NCBI RefSeq assembly: GCF_033115175.1
Contig: NC_084850.1
Span: 3,533,024-3,597,023, forward strand
From: Lepus europaeus
Taxonomy: Eukaryota > Chordata > Mammalia > Lagomorpha > Leporidae
DNA length: 64,000 nucleotides
Direction of reading: 5' to 3'
Part shown: positions 1 through 11,158 of the stretch, piece by piece
How the letters are laid out: the number at the start of each line of letters is the position of its first letter
Numbering within the stretch: the first letter of the stretch is position 1
Program-made: the position numbers and the translations under genes
Notes under the pieces: generated by a model
What the model was told of the DNA's origin: nothing
The model's database searches: none
Seen by the model: the letters and a program-made list of their open reading frames with translations, nothing else

Positions 1-1184
1 TGAGTCTAGGAAACCAACAGATTCATGATCTGAAAGAGGAAAGGACTCTTGGAAATAATGGATTCAATGGTAGTTTAGGGCCAACCAGAGGGAGCTATCG
101 GCGAAGATTTGATCCAAGTAAACAGATCAGCAGGAATCCAGACCCCAAATCTGGAAAGGGCCTCGATGATTCTGCAGGCAGGATCTCCTTTCAGGTACTT
201 TACATGGGCCTTAGTAAACCGTGTTACATGATATAAAGTCACTGAGAATAAAGCACACTGATTACCCATTTTTCCTGACCATTATTAAAATTCCCTGACC
301 ATTATTAAAATCTCTACTTAACTCACTAGAAGCAAGGTACACAATCAAAAATAAGGTCAAGGTGACAATCCCAACATAGCCAAGGAACTTAATAATTTTT
401 AAAACCACCAACTAGGAAACAAAACCCAAAATGTATTGATATCTGCTTTCCACTTGAGTTCTCTGAGATGTAACAAATAATGTCAGCACTTAGGTTATAG
501 GTCATGTTAATTAGAAACACTTCAATAGGAAAGAAAAGGTTTACTTTGACATGTTACACAATGGTTTGAATCTGTTGATAGGAGACTTCAAGGGATCACT
601 GACCTGCAAAAATCCTGCATTACTAACAGTACAAATCAGTCTTACTGTCCTAAAACTGTGCCAAAAGAGTCAAATAAATTTCTGAGCTGACTGCTCCCTT
701 TTAGCCTTCACTTGTTTTTATATTGTACCTTGCACACAATCTCTATACCACAAGAATTGTCTCCGTGGCTCTGTACTCCAATCTTCTCGACTCTGCTGAT
801 CACTCCAAGGGGAACATCAAGGATGAAATGTGGGTCCTAGGTTTAAAAATTAAGATTAATGGCTGTCAAAGTCAGTCAACAGAGCTTTCATATTTTAAGT
901 CTTTAGTAGTTACAAAATACATTTGTTTATGGCATTTTCTTTGTCCCAGTTAAGAAACTGAAGTCTGATTTACAGCATGCCTTACGAAGTGTATGCTGAG
1001 ACTACAATGGAACTACCCCTGTTGGCTTAAGTGGTACTTCAACAGACCATTTGCAAATATGCACATTTTAAACACTCACCCTCTGGTTAATCTCAGGGTG
1101 ATGGGATTTCAAGGGGACTTTTTCACTTTCTTCTTTGGGTATTCTGCAGTGTTTTTAAAAAGAAAACACACTTTTAAAACTCAC
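1..1184 (-). other. MTMR1: MTMR1 intron 4 (part)
   Basis: AT-rich intronic sequence with no further MTMR1 exon and no repeat that I recognise. The expected exon 5 peptide (DPHF...) is absent, so that exon lies before position 1. Confidence 0.7.
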
Positions 1185-1279
1185 CCTCTCTACGTTTTTG
1201 AAGTACATCTTAAAGTCCGTCACTGTCAGGGTTCCACTCACTGCTCCCATAAATGGGCAGATATACATGACATCTTTCA
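1185..1279 (-). CDS. MTMR1: MTMR1 coding exon 4
   Basis: This 95-nt exon completes the split Val (G|TG) and reads [20 protein letters not shown] then [11 protein letters not shown], part of the PH-GRAM beta sandwich shared by myotubularins. The acceptor is TTTCTTTCAG and the donor is AGG|GTGAGT, ending in phase 0. The residues agree with MTMR1 rather than MTM1 or MTMR2. Intron 3 is 5.0 kb and largely L1. The next exon, expected to begin DPHF, is not visible before position 1, so the PH-GRAM remainder, phosphatase domain and coiled coil lie outside the window. Confidence 0.96.
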
Positions 1280-2129
1280 CTGAAAGAAAAAACCCAAAGC
1301 AGCAACTATTGACACAGACTTGTGCTTCAAAAATATTAACATGAGTTTCCACAAAAAAGTATTTTTGTGATTTCAGTTTTCTAGGAATTTTTTGATTTTA
1401 TAGAATTTTACCAATGTTTTCTTTAAATACAAACATAGATGTCTTCTATTTGGATTTGCTACTTAACGAGGCTTTAAGTCAAAGGTCACCTAACACCATT
1501 TTGTCATTTCTTTCTACAAGCAGCTAACAATTTTGTGTGAGTGATAAAGTAATCATGTTTGAAGCTAACTAAACACTGAAGACTCTGAGATACCATTACA
1601 TAAATTTCTGCCACTTAAAATTAAGAAAAATTAAAGCAGCCCACTACTTGAGAGGTACTCACAGAAAATCATCATTATACCACAGCCTAATAAAAGCTCA
1701 GAAAAGGATCAACGTAACTCAGCAAGGAAGCAGACAGGGAGAGTGAGAATGGAGGGAAGAGAAAAAAGCAGGTTGTTAAAGGCTACATCAAAAGGTGCAG
1801 TGAGGATGACAGAACGAATATGAGATCAGAGAAGTTGGCAGGGAATGGAAAAGAAGTGCTCTTGTAAGACATTAAGGCATTATTATCATTATCCTTACAA
1901 CATAATTATTTAAGCAAAAATTAGGACAGTGTATTGTGGGGCTTAAGACATAAGTAAAATAAAATGGATAAAGATAGGAAAAAAGACTGAGGGGACAAAT
2001 GAAAGCATAGTATTGTAAGGTCCTTATCCAAACATTAAGTGGCATAAAATCATTTGAAGATAGACTTGTAGATATAGTTAATATGCAAACAACAGAAGAC
2101 AAAATGGAATCTTAAAAAGTACTCAAACC

Positions 2130-2462
2130 GGGCCGGCGCCACAGCTCACTAGGCTAATCCTCCGCCTTGCGGCGCCGGCACACCGGGTTCTAGTCCCGGT
2201 CGGGGCACCGATCCTGTCCCGGTTGCCCCTCTTCCAGGCCAGCTCTTTGCTGTGGCCAGGGAGTGCAGTGGAGGATGGCCCAAGTCCTTGGGCCCTGCAC
2301 CCCATGGGAGACCAGGATAAGTACCTGGCTCCTGCCATCGGATCAGCGCGGTGCGCCGGCCGCAGCACGCCTACCGCGGCGGCCATTGGAGGGTGAACCA
2401 ACGGCAAAAGGAAGACCTTTCTCTCTGTCTCTCTCACTGTCCACTCTGCCTGTCAAAAAAAA
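2130..2462 (+). mobile_element. C-SINE, young subfamily
   Basis: Full-length SINE with the GCTCACTAGGCTAATCC head variant, flanked by a perfect 16-bp target-site duplication (AAAAAGTACTCAAACC at 2114-2129 and 2463-2478). Little decay. It sits in MTMR1 intron 3. Confidence 0.92.
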
Positions 2463-2609
2463 AAAAAGTACTCAAACCAAAGGAAGACTGGAAAAAGAAC
2501 AAAGAGCAAATGGGACAAAGAGAAAAAAAATCAAGATGGTAATTTAAAGTCTAATTATATTATTAATAAAATAAAATTTGAATGATCTAAACACCCCAAT
2601 TCAAAGGAA

Positions 2610-2906
2610 GAGACTGCAGTGGGTATTTCTCCTAGCAATCGTGACGTCATTTACGATGCCCATGTCCCACATCAGAGAACCTGGGTTTGATTAATGGCTC
2701 TGGTTTCTGATTCTAGCTCCCTGCTAACGCAGACCCTAGGAGGCAGTGGTGATAGCTCAAATAATTGAGCCATTATATCCTACATGAGAGACCTAGATTC
2801 AGTTCTCATCTTTGGGTTCAGCCAGCTTTTATTGGCATCTGAGGGAGTGAACCAGTAGTTGGGAGCTCATTCTCTTTCTCTGCCTCTCAAATTAGGAAAA
2901 AAAATT
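2610..2906 (+). mobile_element. C-SINE, old diverged copy
   Basis: Recognisable by GTGGTGATAGCTCAAATAAT, GAGAGACCTAGATTC and GAGTGAACCAGTAGTT followed by a CT-rich end. Diverged, no clear duplication. Confidence 0.7.
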
Positions 2907-2984
2907 AAGGCTGAGGCTGTTAGACTGGAGACAAAAGCAAGACCCAAGTTTTTGTGGCCTAAAGTAAACCACTTTATGTAGTAA

Positions 2985-3490
2985 ACATACACAACTGAGA
3001 ACTATGCAGCCATATAAAGGACAAAATTTGGTCACTTATGGTAACATGGATAGAACTAGAGACCATCATGTTAGGTCAAATAAACCAGGTACAGAAAAAT
3101 AAATACCACAAGATTTCACTCATCTGTGAAATCTTTAAAAAGCTGAGCTTATAGAAGTAGAAAGCAAAATAGTGGTTACGAAAGGTGATAAGGAGGAGGT
3201 GGGAATGGGAAGAGACTGGTTAATGAGTACAAAATCACAACCAGATATGAGGATAAGTTCTTACGTTCTATTATACAGAGGATGATCATAATTAACATTG
3301 TATTGTATAATTCAAAATAGCTAGAAGATTTTGAATGTCCTCATTACAAAGAAATAATAAATTTTTAAGATGACAAGTATCCTGATTTGATCAGTATACA
3401 ATGTACAAACATACCAAAGCATCATACTGTACCCCATAAAGATGTACAATTATCAACTATCAATAAAAATGATTAAAATAAACAATAAAT
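2985..3490 (+). mobile_element. Old L1 3' end (L1MA-like)
   Basis: Matches the end of ancient L1 ORF2 and its 3' UTR: GGTAACATGGATAGAACTAG, TCATGTTAGGTCAAATAAAC, CAAAATAGCTAGAAGATTT and TGTACCCCATAAAGATGTAC. Many stops; inactive. Confidence 0.85.
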
Positions 3491-3540
3491 ATACAGATAC
3501 AAATAGTGTGAAATTCAAAGGATTAAAATAGGCATGGGAA

Positions 3541-3658
3541 ATTCAAAAAGTTCATGGGAAATGCATTTTATGAAAAATCTATGAATGGATTTTCAAATTC
3601 TTTGCACCAAAATAAACTTATCTTTTAATTCAATTTTCCCCAACCTTTTAAAGTACCC
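3541..3658 (+). mobile_element. Mariner-like MITE with terminal inverted repeats
   Basis: A short element with ends ATTCAAAAAGTTCATGGGAA and the inverted form TTTTCCCCAACCTTTTAAAG, and an internal TTTGCACCAAAATAAACTT. The same sequence recurs at 9828-10360 and 53103-53295, which identifies it as a dispersed element. Family name not assigned. Confidence 0.6.
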
Positions 3659-3739
3659 TTACATATGTTAATACTAACTAAAATAAAGCTGTAATGTATA
3701 TAACAATATCAAACAGGATTTCAGAGCAAAGAATATCAC

Positions 3740-5705
3740 CAGAAATAAAATAGTTCTTTACATAATAATGAAGGGGTCATAAGAATCCTAAACATTTATA
3801 TACCTAGTGACAGACCTTCAAAATTCATGAAACAAAATGGATGGAACTGCAAGGAAGAACACACTCCCACAATTATAGTCAGAGATTTCAAAACCCATCT
3901 CTCAATAATTGCTAGAAGAAGTAGACATAAAATGAGTAAGGACACAAAGATTTGAAGACCATCAACAAACTAATCGCCATCATTAACCTAATCACCATTC
4001 GCATAACACTGTATTCAACAATAGAAAACACATTTTTGAACAAAGAATATACACAGAACATTTACAAAGATTTCTGAATTTACAGGTTTGTGAAATATCA
4101 AAAATATTCAAGTCATAGAAAGTATGTTTTCTGAACATAATGGAATGAAATTAGAAGTCATTAACAGAAGAAAATTTGGAAAATCCACAAATATGTCAAA
4201 ATCAAACAATATAATCCTAAAATAATCCACAGTCAAAAAAGAAATCTATTTCTCCCAGTCTTGGCTGGAATCAGCTTTCCGGTCTGTTGGGTGTTCCCCA
4301 AAAAACCCTTTCCCTTAAAAAAAAAAAAAAAGAGGGAGGTGCCTTTCTCTGAAGGGAGGAGAGAACTTCCACTTTGACTATGACCTTGTCTAAATATGAT
4401 CAGAGTCGGCGAACTCGGAAGGCTTCCATAGCCTTGGCAACTCATGACAGGAGCCTAGGGTGGTTACTGGTGCCATAAACTAGAGTGTCAATTTGTTGGG
4501 TCAACAACAGGAGTCACTGTGCACTTGCTCCTCATGTGGGTTCTCTGTACTTAATGTGCTGTCCATTGTGATTTAATGCTATAACTAGTACTCAAACAGT
4601 ATGTTTCACTTTGTGTTTCTATGTGGGTGCAAACTGTTGAAATCTTTACTTAATATATACTAAATTGATCTTCTGTATATAAAGAGAATTGAAAATGAAT
4701 CTTGATGTGAATGGAAGGGGAGAGGGAGCGGGAGAGGGGATGGTTGCGGGTGGGAGGGAAGTTATGGGAGGGGGAAGCCATTGTAATCCATAAGCTGTAC
4801 ATTGGAAATTTATATTCATTAAATAAAAGTTAAAAAAAAGAAATCTAGAGGGGAATTAAAAAAACATTTTGAATTGAAGGGACAAGAAACTAATGTCATG
4901 ATTGGTGAGATGCTGCTAAATCAGCACTTGGGAAAAATCAAATGCCTTGCACTAGAAAAGAACAAAGGTCTCAAATTGATAATTGCAGCTTCTACTTCAA
5001 GAACCTAGAAAAAGAAAAGTGAATTAAACCCAAAGGGAGCAGAAGACAGAAAATAAACACCAGAGTGCAAATCAATGAAATAGAAAACAAAGTAATGAAA
5101 TCAAAGGCCAATTCTTTGAGAAAAATCAATAAAATTGATAGACTGGGAAAAATAAGAGATGACACATACATTAACAATATCATACGTGATAAAGGTGATG
5201 TCACTATACATTTTACAGATAAAATTTTACAGATAAATTAATAAGGGAATACAATAAAGAGCTTTATGAAGATAATTTGACAACTTGGGTTAAATGAATA
5301 AATTCCAAGAAAGACATAAACCACTAAAGCTTACTCAAGAAGAAAAATACAACCTAAATAGTCCTATAGACACTAAAAAAGAAACAATGGTATTAAAATC
5401 TTCCCACAGAAAACACTCAAGAGCTAAGTGGCTTCACTGGTAACTTTACCAAATACTTCAACAAGAAATAAACTCTCCAAGAAAACTCAAGAAGACAAAA
5501 TAATGTCTAATACGGTCTATGAGGCATGTATTACTCTGATACCAAAATCTTACAAAGCCATTATAAGAAAAAAACAGACTGGTATCAGTCATATAAATAT
5601 TGATAAAAAATTTCCAAATAAAATCTTAATAAACCAAATTAAACAATATGAGGCTACTGCAGAAAGTTACTGGAAAATGGAATTAAAGATAAGTATGTGT
5701 TAGTG
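3740..5705 (+). mobile_element. Ancient L1 ORF2 remnant, interrupted by a younger L1
   Basis: Decayed L1 ORF2 sequence from the endonuclease end into the reverse transcriptase. Landmarks are CACAATTATAGTCAGAGATT near 3871, GAAAATTTGGAAAATCCACA near 4169, AATTCTTTGAGAAAAATCAA near 5110 and CAGTCATATAAATATTGATA near 5586. The 3740-4234 and 4848-5705 parts join across the L1 insertion. Frameshifts and stops throughout; the 91-codon ORF at 5428-5703 is a scrap of it. Confidence 0.85.
4249..4833 (+). mobile_element. 5'-truncated lagomorph L1 3' end, nested in old L1
   Basis: Carries the rabbit-type L1 3' UTR (GAGAGAACTTCCACTTTGAC, CTTCTGTATATAAAGAGAAT, AATAAAAGTTAAAAAAAAG tail). A 14-bp duplication AAAAAAGAAATCTA (4235-4248 and 4834-4847) brackets it inside ancient L1 ORF2. 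The first 70 bp (4249-4320) do not match the other two L1 tails here. Confidence 0.88.
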
Positions 5706-6272
5706 CAAAAAAATGGAAATACATGTGCATATGGGTCAACTTCAAAAAGTTTAAAATTATGCATGCCACTCTTATCCACTCATGGCACAACCTACTACTT
5801 ACTAAAGTGCCTAGAAGTCTACCAAGGGAACCCTAATACCATTACTTTTACAATCCTGAATGGCAATACATGCCCCTTTCTTGCACAAAAATTGTAATTT
5901 TTGGAATCTTACAAGCCGATAAAATTTCTTTGCCAAGTTCTCAAACATTTATTATAATATGATACACATCTCCTACCTATTTTCCTTAAAGGAGTCCAAC
6001 AAAGCAGTAACTAACATTACACTGAGTATGTAATCAATCGGCTTTTAGTTCATCAGGAAAAGTTGGGCCCCTCTTCTGTTGGCAATGCCATTTAATACTG
6101 AACTTCAGCTTAACACGATCCTTTACCTCTTAAGGTCATGACAACACTAAGGAGGATGAATAGACATGGTTCATTTGTCCCCTAATTTAATTGGCCTGGT
6201 TGATCTCCAGCATATACGTCACCTGTGCTCACAAAGTGCCATTTCACTTTACGGATCTCTCTATAAACTTAC
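5706..6272 (-). other. MTMR1 intron 3, unique part
   Basis: AT-rich sequence between the old L1 and exon 3; no gene or confident repeat seen. Confidence 0.6.
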
Positions 6273-6348
6273 CAATGGCCTTAATCGATTCTCCTGGAAA
6301 AAGTGGAGCTTCCTCCATCTGTGCCAGCTTATTTCCATCCCTTAGAGC
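6273..6348 (-). CDS. MTMR1: MTMR1 coding exon 3
   Basis: This 76-nt exon starts in phase 0 and reads ALRDGNKLAQMEEAPLFPGE then SIKAI plus one nucleotide (G) of a split Val codon. The acceptor is TTTTTTTGCCAG and the donor is ATTG|GTAAGT. The peptide is the start of the PH-GRAM domain, which in this family binds phosphoinositides and helps membrane targeting. It is intact and the frame agrees with exons 2 and 4. It is too short to stand out as an ORF and was found from the protein motif and splice sites. Confidence 0.96.
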
Positions 6349-6844
6349 CTGGCAAAAAAACAAAATGGGAGTAAATCTCACTTTCCATCTGTATACCTGA
6401 GAAGAATTCTGGTGTTCTGTGCTCTTGACTTAAGGCTACAGAAGCGTGCAAAATGTATGCCCTCCCTCCCCTTAAAAGTCAATTTCAAAGCTCAGCATCA
6501 CAGGACATCATGCTGCATAATCTAGCAAATTGTTACAACATATTTAAATTCCACAGTTAGAAAGCATTAATACAAAAAATGGCTTGACATGACATATACA
6601 TACTGTAATCACTACACAGACAGCTATTATAAAGGTGCCTCCAAAATTTGGAAATAAGGTCAGGAAAAGGTTACCTTCTAATCATGACACTAACACAAAT
6701 AAAAGTCATAGTAGATGTGCTTGCTTAGCTAGCTATAGAAATGACCTAGCCTATAAGATAGTTTGGGAAACCCTAAAGTCTAATTAAAACAACTAGGGAA
6801 TCATCTCAGGACAGTGCAAAATTAAACTTCTGGGTTTTGGGCTG

Positions 6845-6890
6845 CATTCAATTATGCATGCGTGTGTGAGTGGGTGCGTGTGCACACAGT
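6845..6890 (+). repeat. GT/GTGC-rich low-complexity tract
   Basis: Short alternating purine-pyrimidine stretch (GCATGCGTGTGTGAGTGGGT and following) in intron 2. Confidence 0.6.
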
Positions 6891-6971
6891 GTATGACAGG
6901 AGACATGGAAAGTGCAACTGTCAGTGTTTATTCAATCCAGGCCCTGACAGAGTGTGCTCTCATCTCACAGA

Positions 6972-7312
6972 CAAGAGTACAGGTTGAGCATCCCTAATCT
7001 GAAATCATAAATGCTCCAAAATCTGAACATTTTGCATTCTAATGGGGCACTACAAGAAGAAAATTCCACACGTGACCTCATAAAACAGGTCACAGTCAAG
7101 ATAGAGGTACACTAAATAGATTGTATAAAATGTCCTCATCTATGTGTATGAGGTACACAGGAAACATAAATGAATTTCCTGTTTAAACTTGGGCCCCATC
7201 TCCATAATATCTCATTATGTATGGCAAATATTCCAAAATATGAAAAATTCTTAACCCCAACACTTTCTGGCCCCAAGCACTTCAGATAAGGGATACTCAG
7301 TCTACTGTGGAA
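6972..7312. mobile_element. Tigger-like DNA transposon fossil
   Basis: Starts CAGGTTGAGCATCCCTAATC and ends with the inverted form CAGATAAGGGATACTCAGTC, with the interior motif AAAATTCCACACGTGACCTC. This is the terminal-inverted-repeat layout of small pogo/Tigger-type elements. A second copy is at 49617-49850. Confidence 0.7.
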
Positions 7313-9827
7313 CAGAGTGTTTATCAGGTATCTTCCAAGCCAATTTGCTTTGCACTAATCTCATGCTCACCTAGAAAACTGCTTATGACTTACTATGTTT
7401 CCAGGCTACAGTGATACTAGCAAAAAGTTCCCTTGTATGGCTGTAAAGATACATGTCCACATTTCTGAAGAATCAGATTGGCACTGTGGCCCAGTAACAA
7501 GTCTCTGGTAAGCTTGGCTGGATAGTGCGATAACTCAGGGGAGGTAAGAAAAAGACATTCTTGAACTGCAAAGCAAAGGACCAAAGCCTGAACTTGGGGC
7601 CTGTTTCAGAGTATTGCCACACTGTGAGATGCTGCCAAGGAAACCGGTCACTTTGGCTTTGGCATCTCTGAAATAATGTGTCATGAATAAGAATAAGGTG
7701 ATCAAAATCCCAGCAATTGCCAAGCTGTGTTCTGTAGAGCATTAACTTCCCAAAAGATATGAATAGGTCTTTTTTTTTTTAAGTTTTAGAAATGATAGCT
7801 AAAAAAAGTAAAGCTGTTTTTCTTTTTCAATTTTTTTTTAAAGTGAAGCAATTCTTTGGTGTGTTAATATACACCAAATCAGTAAAATGGCACTAGAGTA
7901 AAATACAATTCTCATACATATTTGATCAAGGACTGCTTTTTCCCAGAATACTTGTTAACATTGGGAGGCCACTAGCACGCAGTGGAAAAATGGACTGGAC
8001 AATACTAAATTTTCAGCATAATAATTGCAAAGCAAAATACTTAAATGGGTATTTTTCATAACTCAAGTATTGAAAATTCAAAATAATCATTTTTCATGGT
8101 TACAAGAAAATTTCAATATGTTTTATTAAAGGGAGTTACAGATCAAATATGAAACACTATGCAATAGTTTCATCAAACTTTATAAAATGGGAAAAAGTCA
8201 AAATACAAATAGGAAACTCAATGCTGAATGTTGGTCAAGGGTGTGTCTGTTCCACTGAGTGAGCATAAAACACAATCCAACTTTCTTATCAAAAGATGCT
8301 TGGTGAAAGCAATATAGATTAGAATTAATCTCCAATTTACTCAATTTGAATTTTTAGTCCAGACTGATTTTTATAACATCTTTCAGCTAGAGTATTTAGT
8401 GAATTGATATATTAAAGGAAGCATGAAGAATCACTCATGAATTCATTTTTATACTCACATCCAATCTGGAAATATATCTTTTATGCAATAAAATATAAAC
8501 CAAGATGTATATTTTTAATTGTCGGGTTTTAGAAACACTGAAAGATCAGCAATCTTAACAGAATTCTTAATTTAAGAATCTGCTTTAACTTGTTGCCTGA
8601 ACTAGTGACTAATTTTATAGCATAAGTTTAAAAAAGTGAGAAACTTTAAATTATTTTAAATGTTACATTATTAAGCCTTATATTAATGGCTAAATAGTAA
8701 TATACCACATAGATGTAAGTTCCTTAATTTTTATTTAAAAGTAAATGGGGGTAGATTAGTTTGAAACATATTCACTACAGCAGATTGTCTTAATCAACCG
8801 AATCTGGAAGGAGGTAGGAAAGATATAACTCCCTTTAAGCTTTAGAGCAAAACACATCAAACATTTTTAAAGTCCTTAACCCTGGACTAGATTATAAAAT
8901 ATTGCAGGTTAGGAGACAGAGGTGATTTGGACCATTCTGAAAAATGTACAAGGTTCTCAATACAAAGGCTGAAGATCAAACTTTCTCCTTTCTTCACATT
9001 GTCATGTCAAGTTTGGCTTGAAACACCAGTGCATTTCTTTGAGGTGTGAATGTGAGACAGTGAGATAAATTTCTCACTAGTGATCGTTAAATCTCGGACA
9101 TGCTTTTTGAATAATGAAAAAGCAACTATCAGAATAAAACAAAGAAATGATCCCACAGCTTCAGATTTCCCCATCAGAGGTTCATTTTGTAAAAGAAACT
9201 CAGGTAACTTTAGTATAGGAACTCAAGAATATAATTTTTAAAGGCTCTTATTTTTGGTGAGTGCAGCAAATTCCCTTTATAAAACTGGTGTTAGGAGATG
9301 GGACTTACGTTTGTGCTATATTAAGCTTTAACTGCATCTACCAGCTTGCACAGGACATGATTTGACCCTTGATTTATCCAACCTAAGTGTAGCACAAAGC
9401 ATGGAATAGTCTTGCAAACTAAATTTGATGTCATAAACATGCTCATTCCTCTTAGCGACTTTGCTCAAAGTTTTGCCCAGCAAGGGACTCCTGACGACCT
9501 TATCCCAATTCTATTCCAGCAGCCCTGAAGGTCCAGCTGAAATCTGAAAGCTCCATACCAGTCCTCCCTGAGGGGCCCAGCTCACCTAGATGATAGCCCT
9601 GGCATCTCCACTGCTTTTCTCCTCAGTCTGAATCTAAGCTGCCAGGTGGATAGTGTAATATAATGGCTATACATCCAAAGCAGTGGTTTTCAAATTGGGC
9701 TCTTCTAGGTGCTGCCGGGATTCCAGAGGAGGATGGGGTTGGGTAGTGGAGGACAAAGGTGCAGATGAGCACCTGGGGCTTGTCATATATCCTTGGAAAT
9801 ATAATTCTATCAGTCTCACATATGAAA
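7313..9827. other. MTMR1 intron 2, unique AT-rich sequence
   Basis: No repeat or exon identified with confidence. A weak splice-like pair lies near 9587-9640 on the minus strand. Confidence 0.5.
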
Positions 9828-10360
9828 GCATTTCAAAAAGTTTGTTGGAAATGAAAGTAAAAGATATGTTTCCTATGCTTTGAAAAAATTGAAATTATAT
9901 ACAGGTGAAGTCTTGAAAAAGTTCAAGAAAAACATATACTATGAAACAACTATGCATGGGTTTCATTTTTTGCACCAAAATAAACATCTTTTTAAAAAAT
10001 TATATTTTTTCATTTTATTTGAAAGGCAGACAGCCAGAGAAGAGAGGGAGAGATCTTTCATCCGCTGTTTCACTCCCCAAATGCCTATAAGAGCCAGTGT
10101 GGGCCAGGCCAAAGTCAGGAGCCTGGAACTCAACTGGGGTCTACCACGTGAGTGGCAGGGACCCAAGTTCTTAAGCCATCATCCACTTCTTCCCAGGGTA
10201 TGCATAAGCAGCAAGTTGCATCAGTAGCAGAGGAGGCAATACTGGCACCAGGCACTCTGATATGGAATGCTGCAGTAACTTAACTGCTGTATCAAATGCT
10301 CACCCCTAAACTTCTAATTCCATTTTCCATGAACTTTTTGAAATACTTTCATATTGAACT
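9828..10360. mobile_element. Mariner-like MITE split by a C-SINE
   Basis: Left part 9828-9995 begins ATTTCAAAAAGTTTGTTGG and reaches TTGCACCAAAATAAACATC. Right part 10311-10360 is CTTCTAATTCCATTTTCCAT and GAACTTTTTGAAATACTTTC, the inverted terminus. The SINE at 9996-10310 lies between. Confidence 0.65.
9996..10310 (-). mobile_element. C-SINE inserted in the MITE
   Basis: Minus-strand SINE: TTTATTTGAAAGGCAGACAG at the tail side, TTTCACTCCCCAAATGCC, and head remnant near 10300. Moderately diverged. Confidence 0.8.
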
Positions 10361-10902
10361 TCTACATTGGAAGTGGGTAAAGTACTCCTGCTTTAAAAGA
10401 CTCTACAAAGGATCTGGAGGTACTGAGCAAGGAGTAAGCACTCAAGAACAATAATGATTTTGTATTCTACTTGGTATAAAATATAGGCACCCACTCTAAA
10501 GTATATACAAGGTACCAGGCTGTGCTGGGCACAAGACCATGCAAATCTGAATAATGCAAAGTCCTTACTGTCAAGGAACACCCTCAGCATGAATATCTGT
10601 TCCTTCTAATCTTTGTAAAGGCATGTCAGAACCCTGCATTGACAGAGGGTAATTAACCTCAACAATAACCCATTTGGGGAAACGGAGCACAGATGAACAA
10701 ATTTCTAGTAGATAAAACGTTGGATAAACCAATTTTTGCAAATAATGTCGTCAATGGAATCTACCAAATTCGGACAGGAGGGCACTACTATAGTGGTAAA
10801 AGCAGTTGGAAAGTTTTGCTCATTGTCTAGAAATCTAGTATGAAATGGCTGCTAAATACATAATCTGTAGCTACAAACAGATGAACACGTAGAACTTGCC
10901 AC

Positions 10903-10953
10903 CTGATCAGCTTCAGCTTCAGAAGGGTAGCCATTGTGCTCTTCCTGTATCTC
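10903..10953 (-). CDS. Candidate in-frame alternative exon of MTMR1 (intron 2)
   Basis: This is a possible 51-nt cassette exon, not confirmed. The minus strand shows a long pyrimidine-rich tract, acceptor CTGGTGCTGTGCAG, an open reading EIQEEHNGYPSEAEADQ and a weak donor CAG|GTGGCA. Exon 2 ends and exon 3 begins in phase 0, so inclusion would add 17 mostly polar and acidic residues without changing frame. Human MTMR1 has three alternative exons in intron 2 by published work, but I cannot recall their sequences and do not assign a number. The weak 5' splice site would fit regulated inclusion. It lies in a repeat-poor part of the intron. It could be chance. Confidence 0.4.
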
Positions 10954-11108
10954 CTGCACAGCACCAGGTGCATGGACAAGAAAAGGCGGAGAAAGAGAAA
11001 CACGTGCAAACAGACAGGTGAAAGGACAGAATTTCTTTTTTAAAGAGACAGTAAGCATGTAAAAGTTGACACACCTTTCACGGCTTTGCAAATCACAACT
11101 TTTTTTAC

Positions 11109-11158
11109 CCCTTGGAGTTTAAGGAAACAATGTGTAGGCCATCTATAGCATCTTTGGC
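11109..11158 (-). other. Candidate second alternative exon of MTMR1 (50 nt)
   Basis: The minus strand has a branch-like CCTAAC, acceptor CTCCATTTTAG, then 50 nt reading AKDAIDGLHIVSLNSKG in the frame of exon 2, and donor GGG|GTAAAA. It lies about 155 bp before the 51-nt candidate. Because 50 is not a multiple of three, joining to exon 3 would give GGG CTC TAA, an immediate stop, so if real it would act as a poison exon or need other boundaries. Evidence is splice-site appearance only. Confidence 0.2.

Noticed and set aside
9587..9640. Splice-like pair (CTTAG or CTGGCAG acceptor, CTAG|GTGAGC donor) in MTMR1 intron 2
   Set aside because: Possible lengths of 53 or 48 nt shift the frame or end in a stop, and the acceptor tract is poor.
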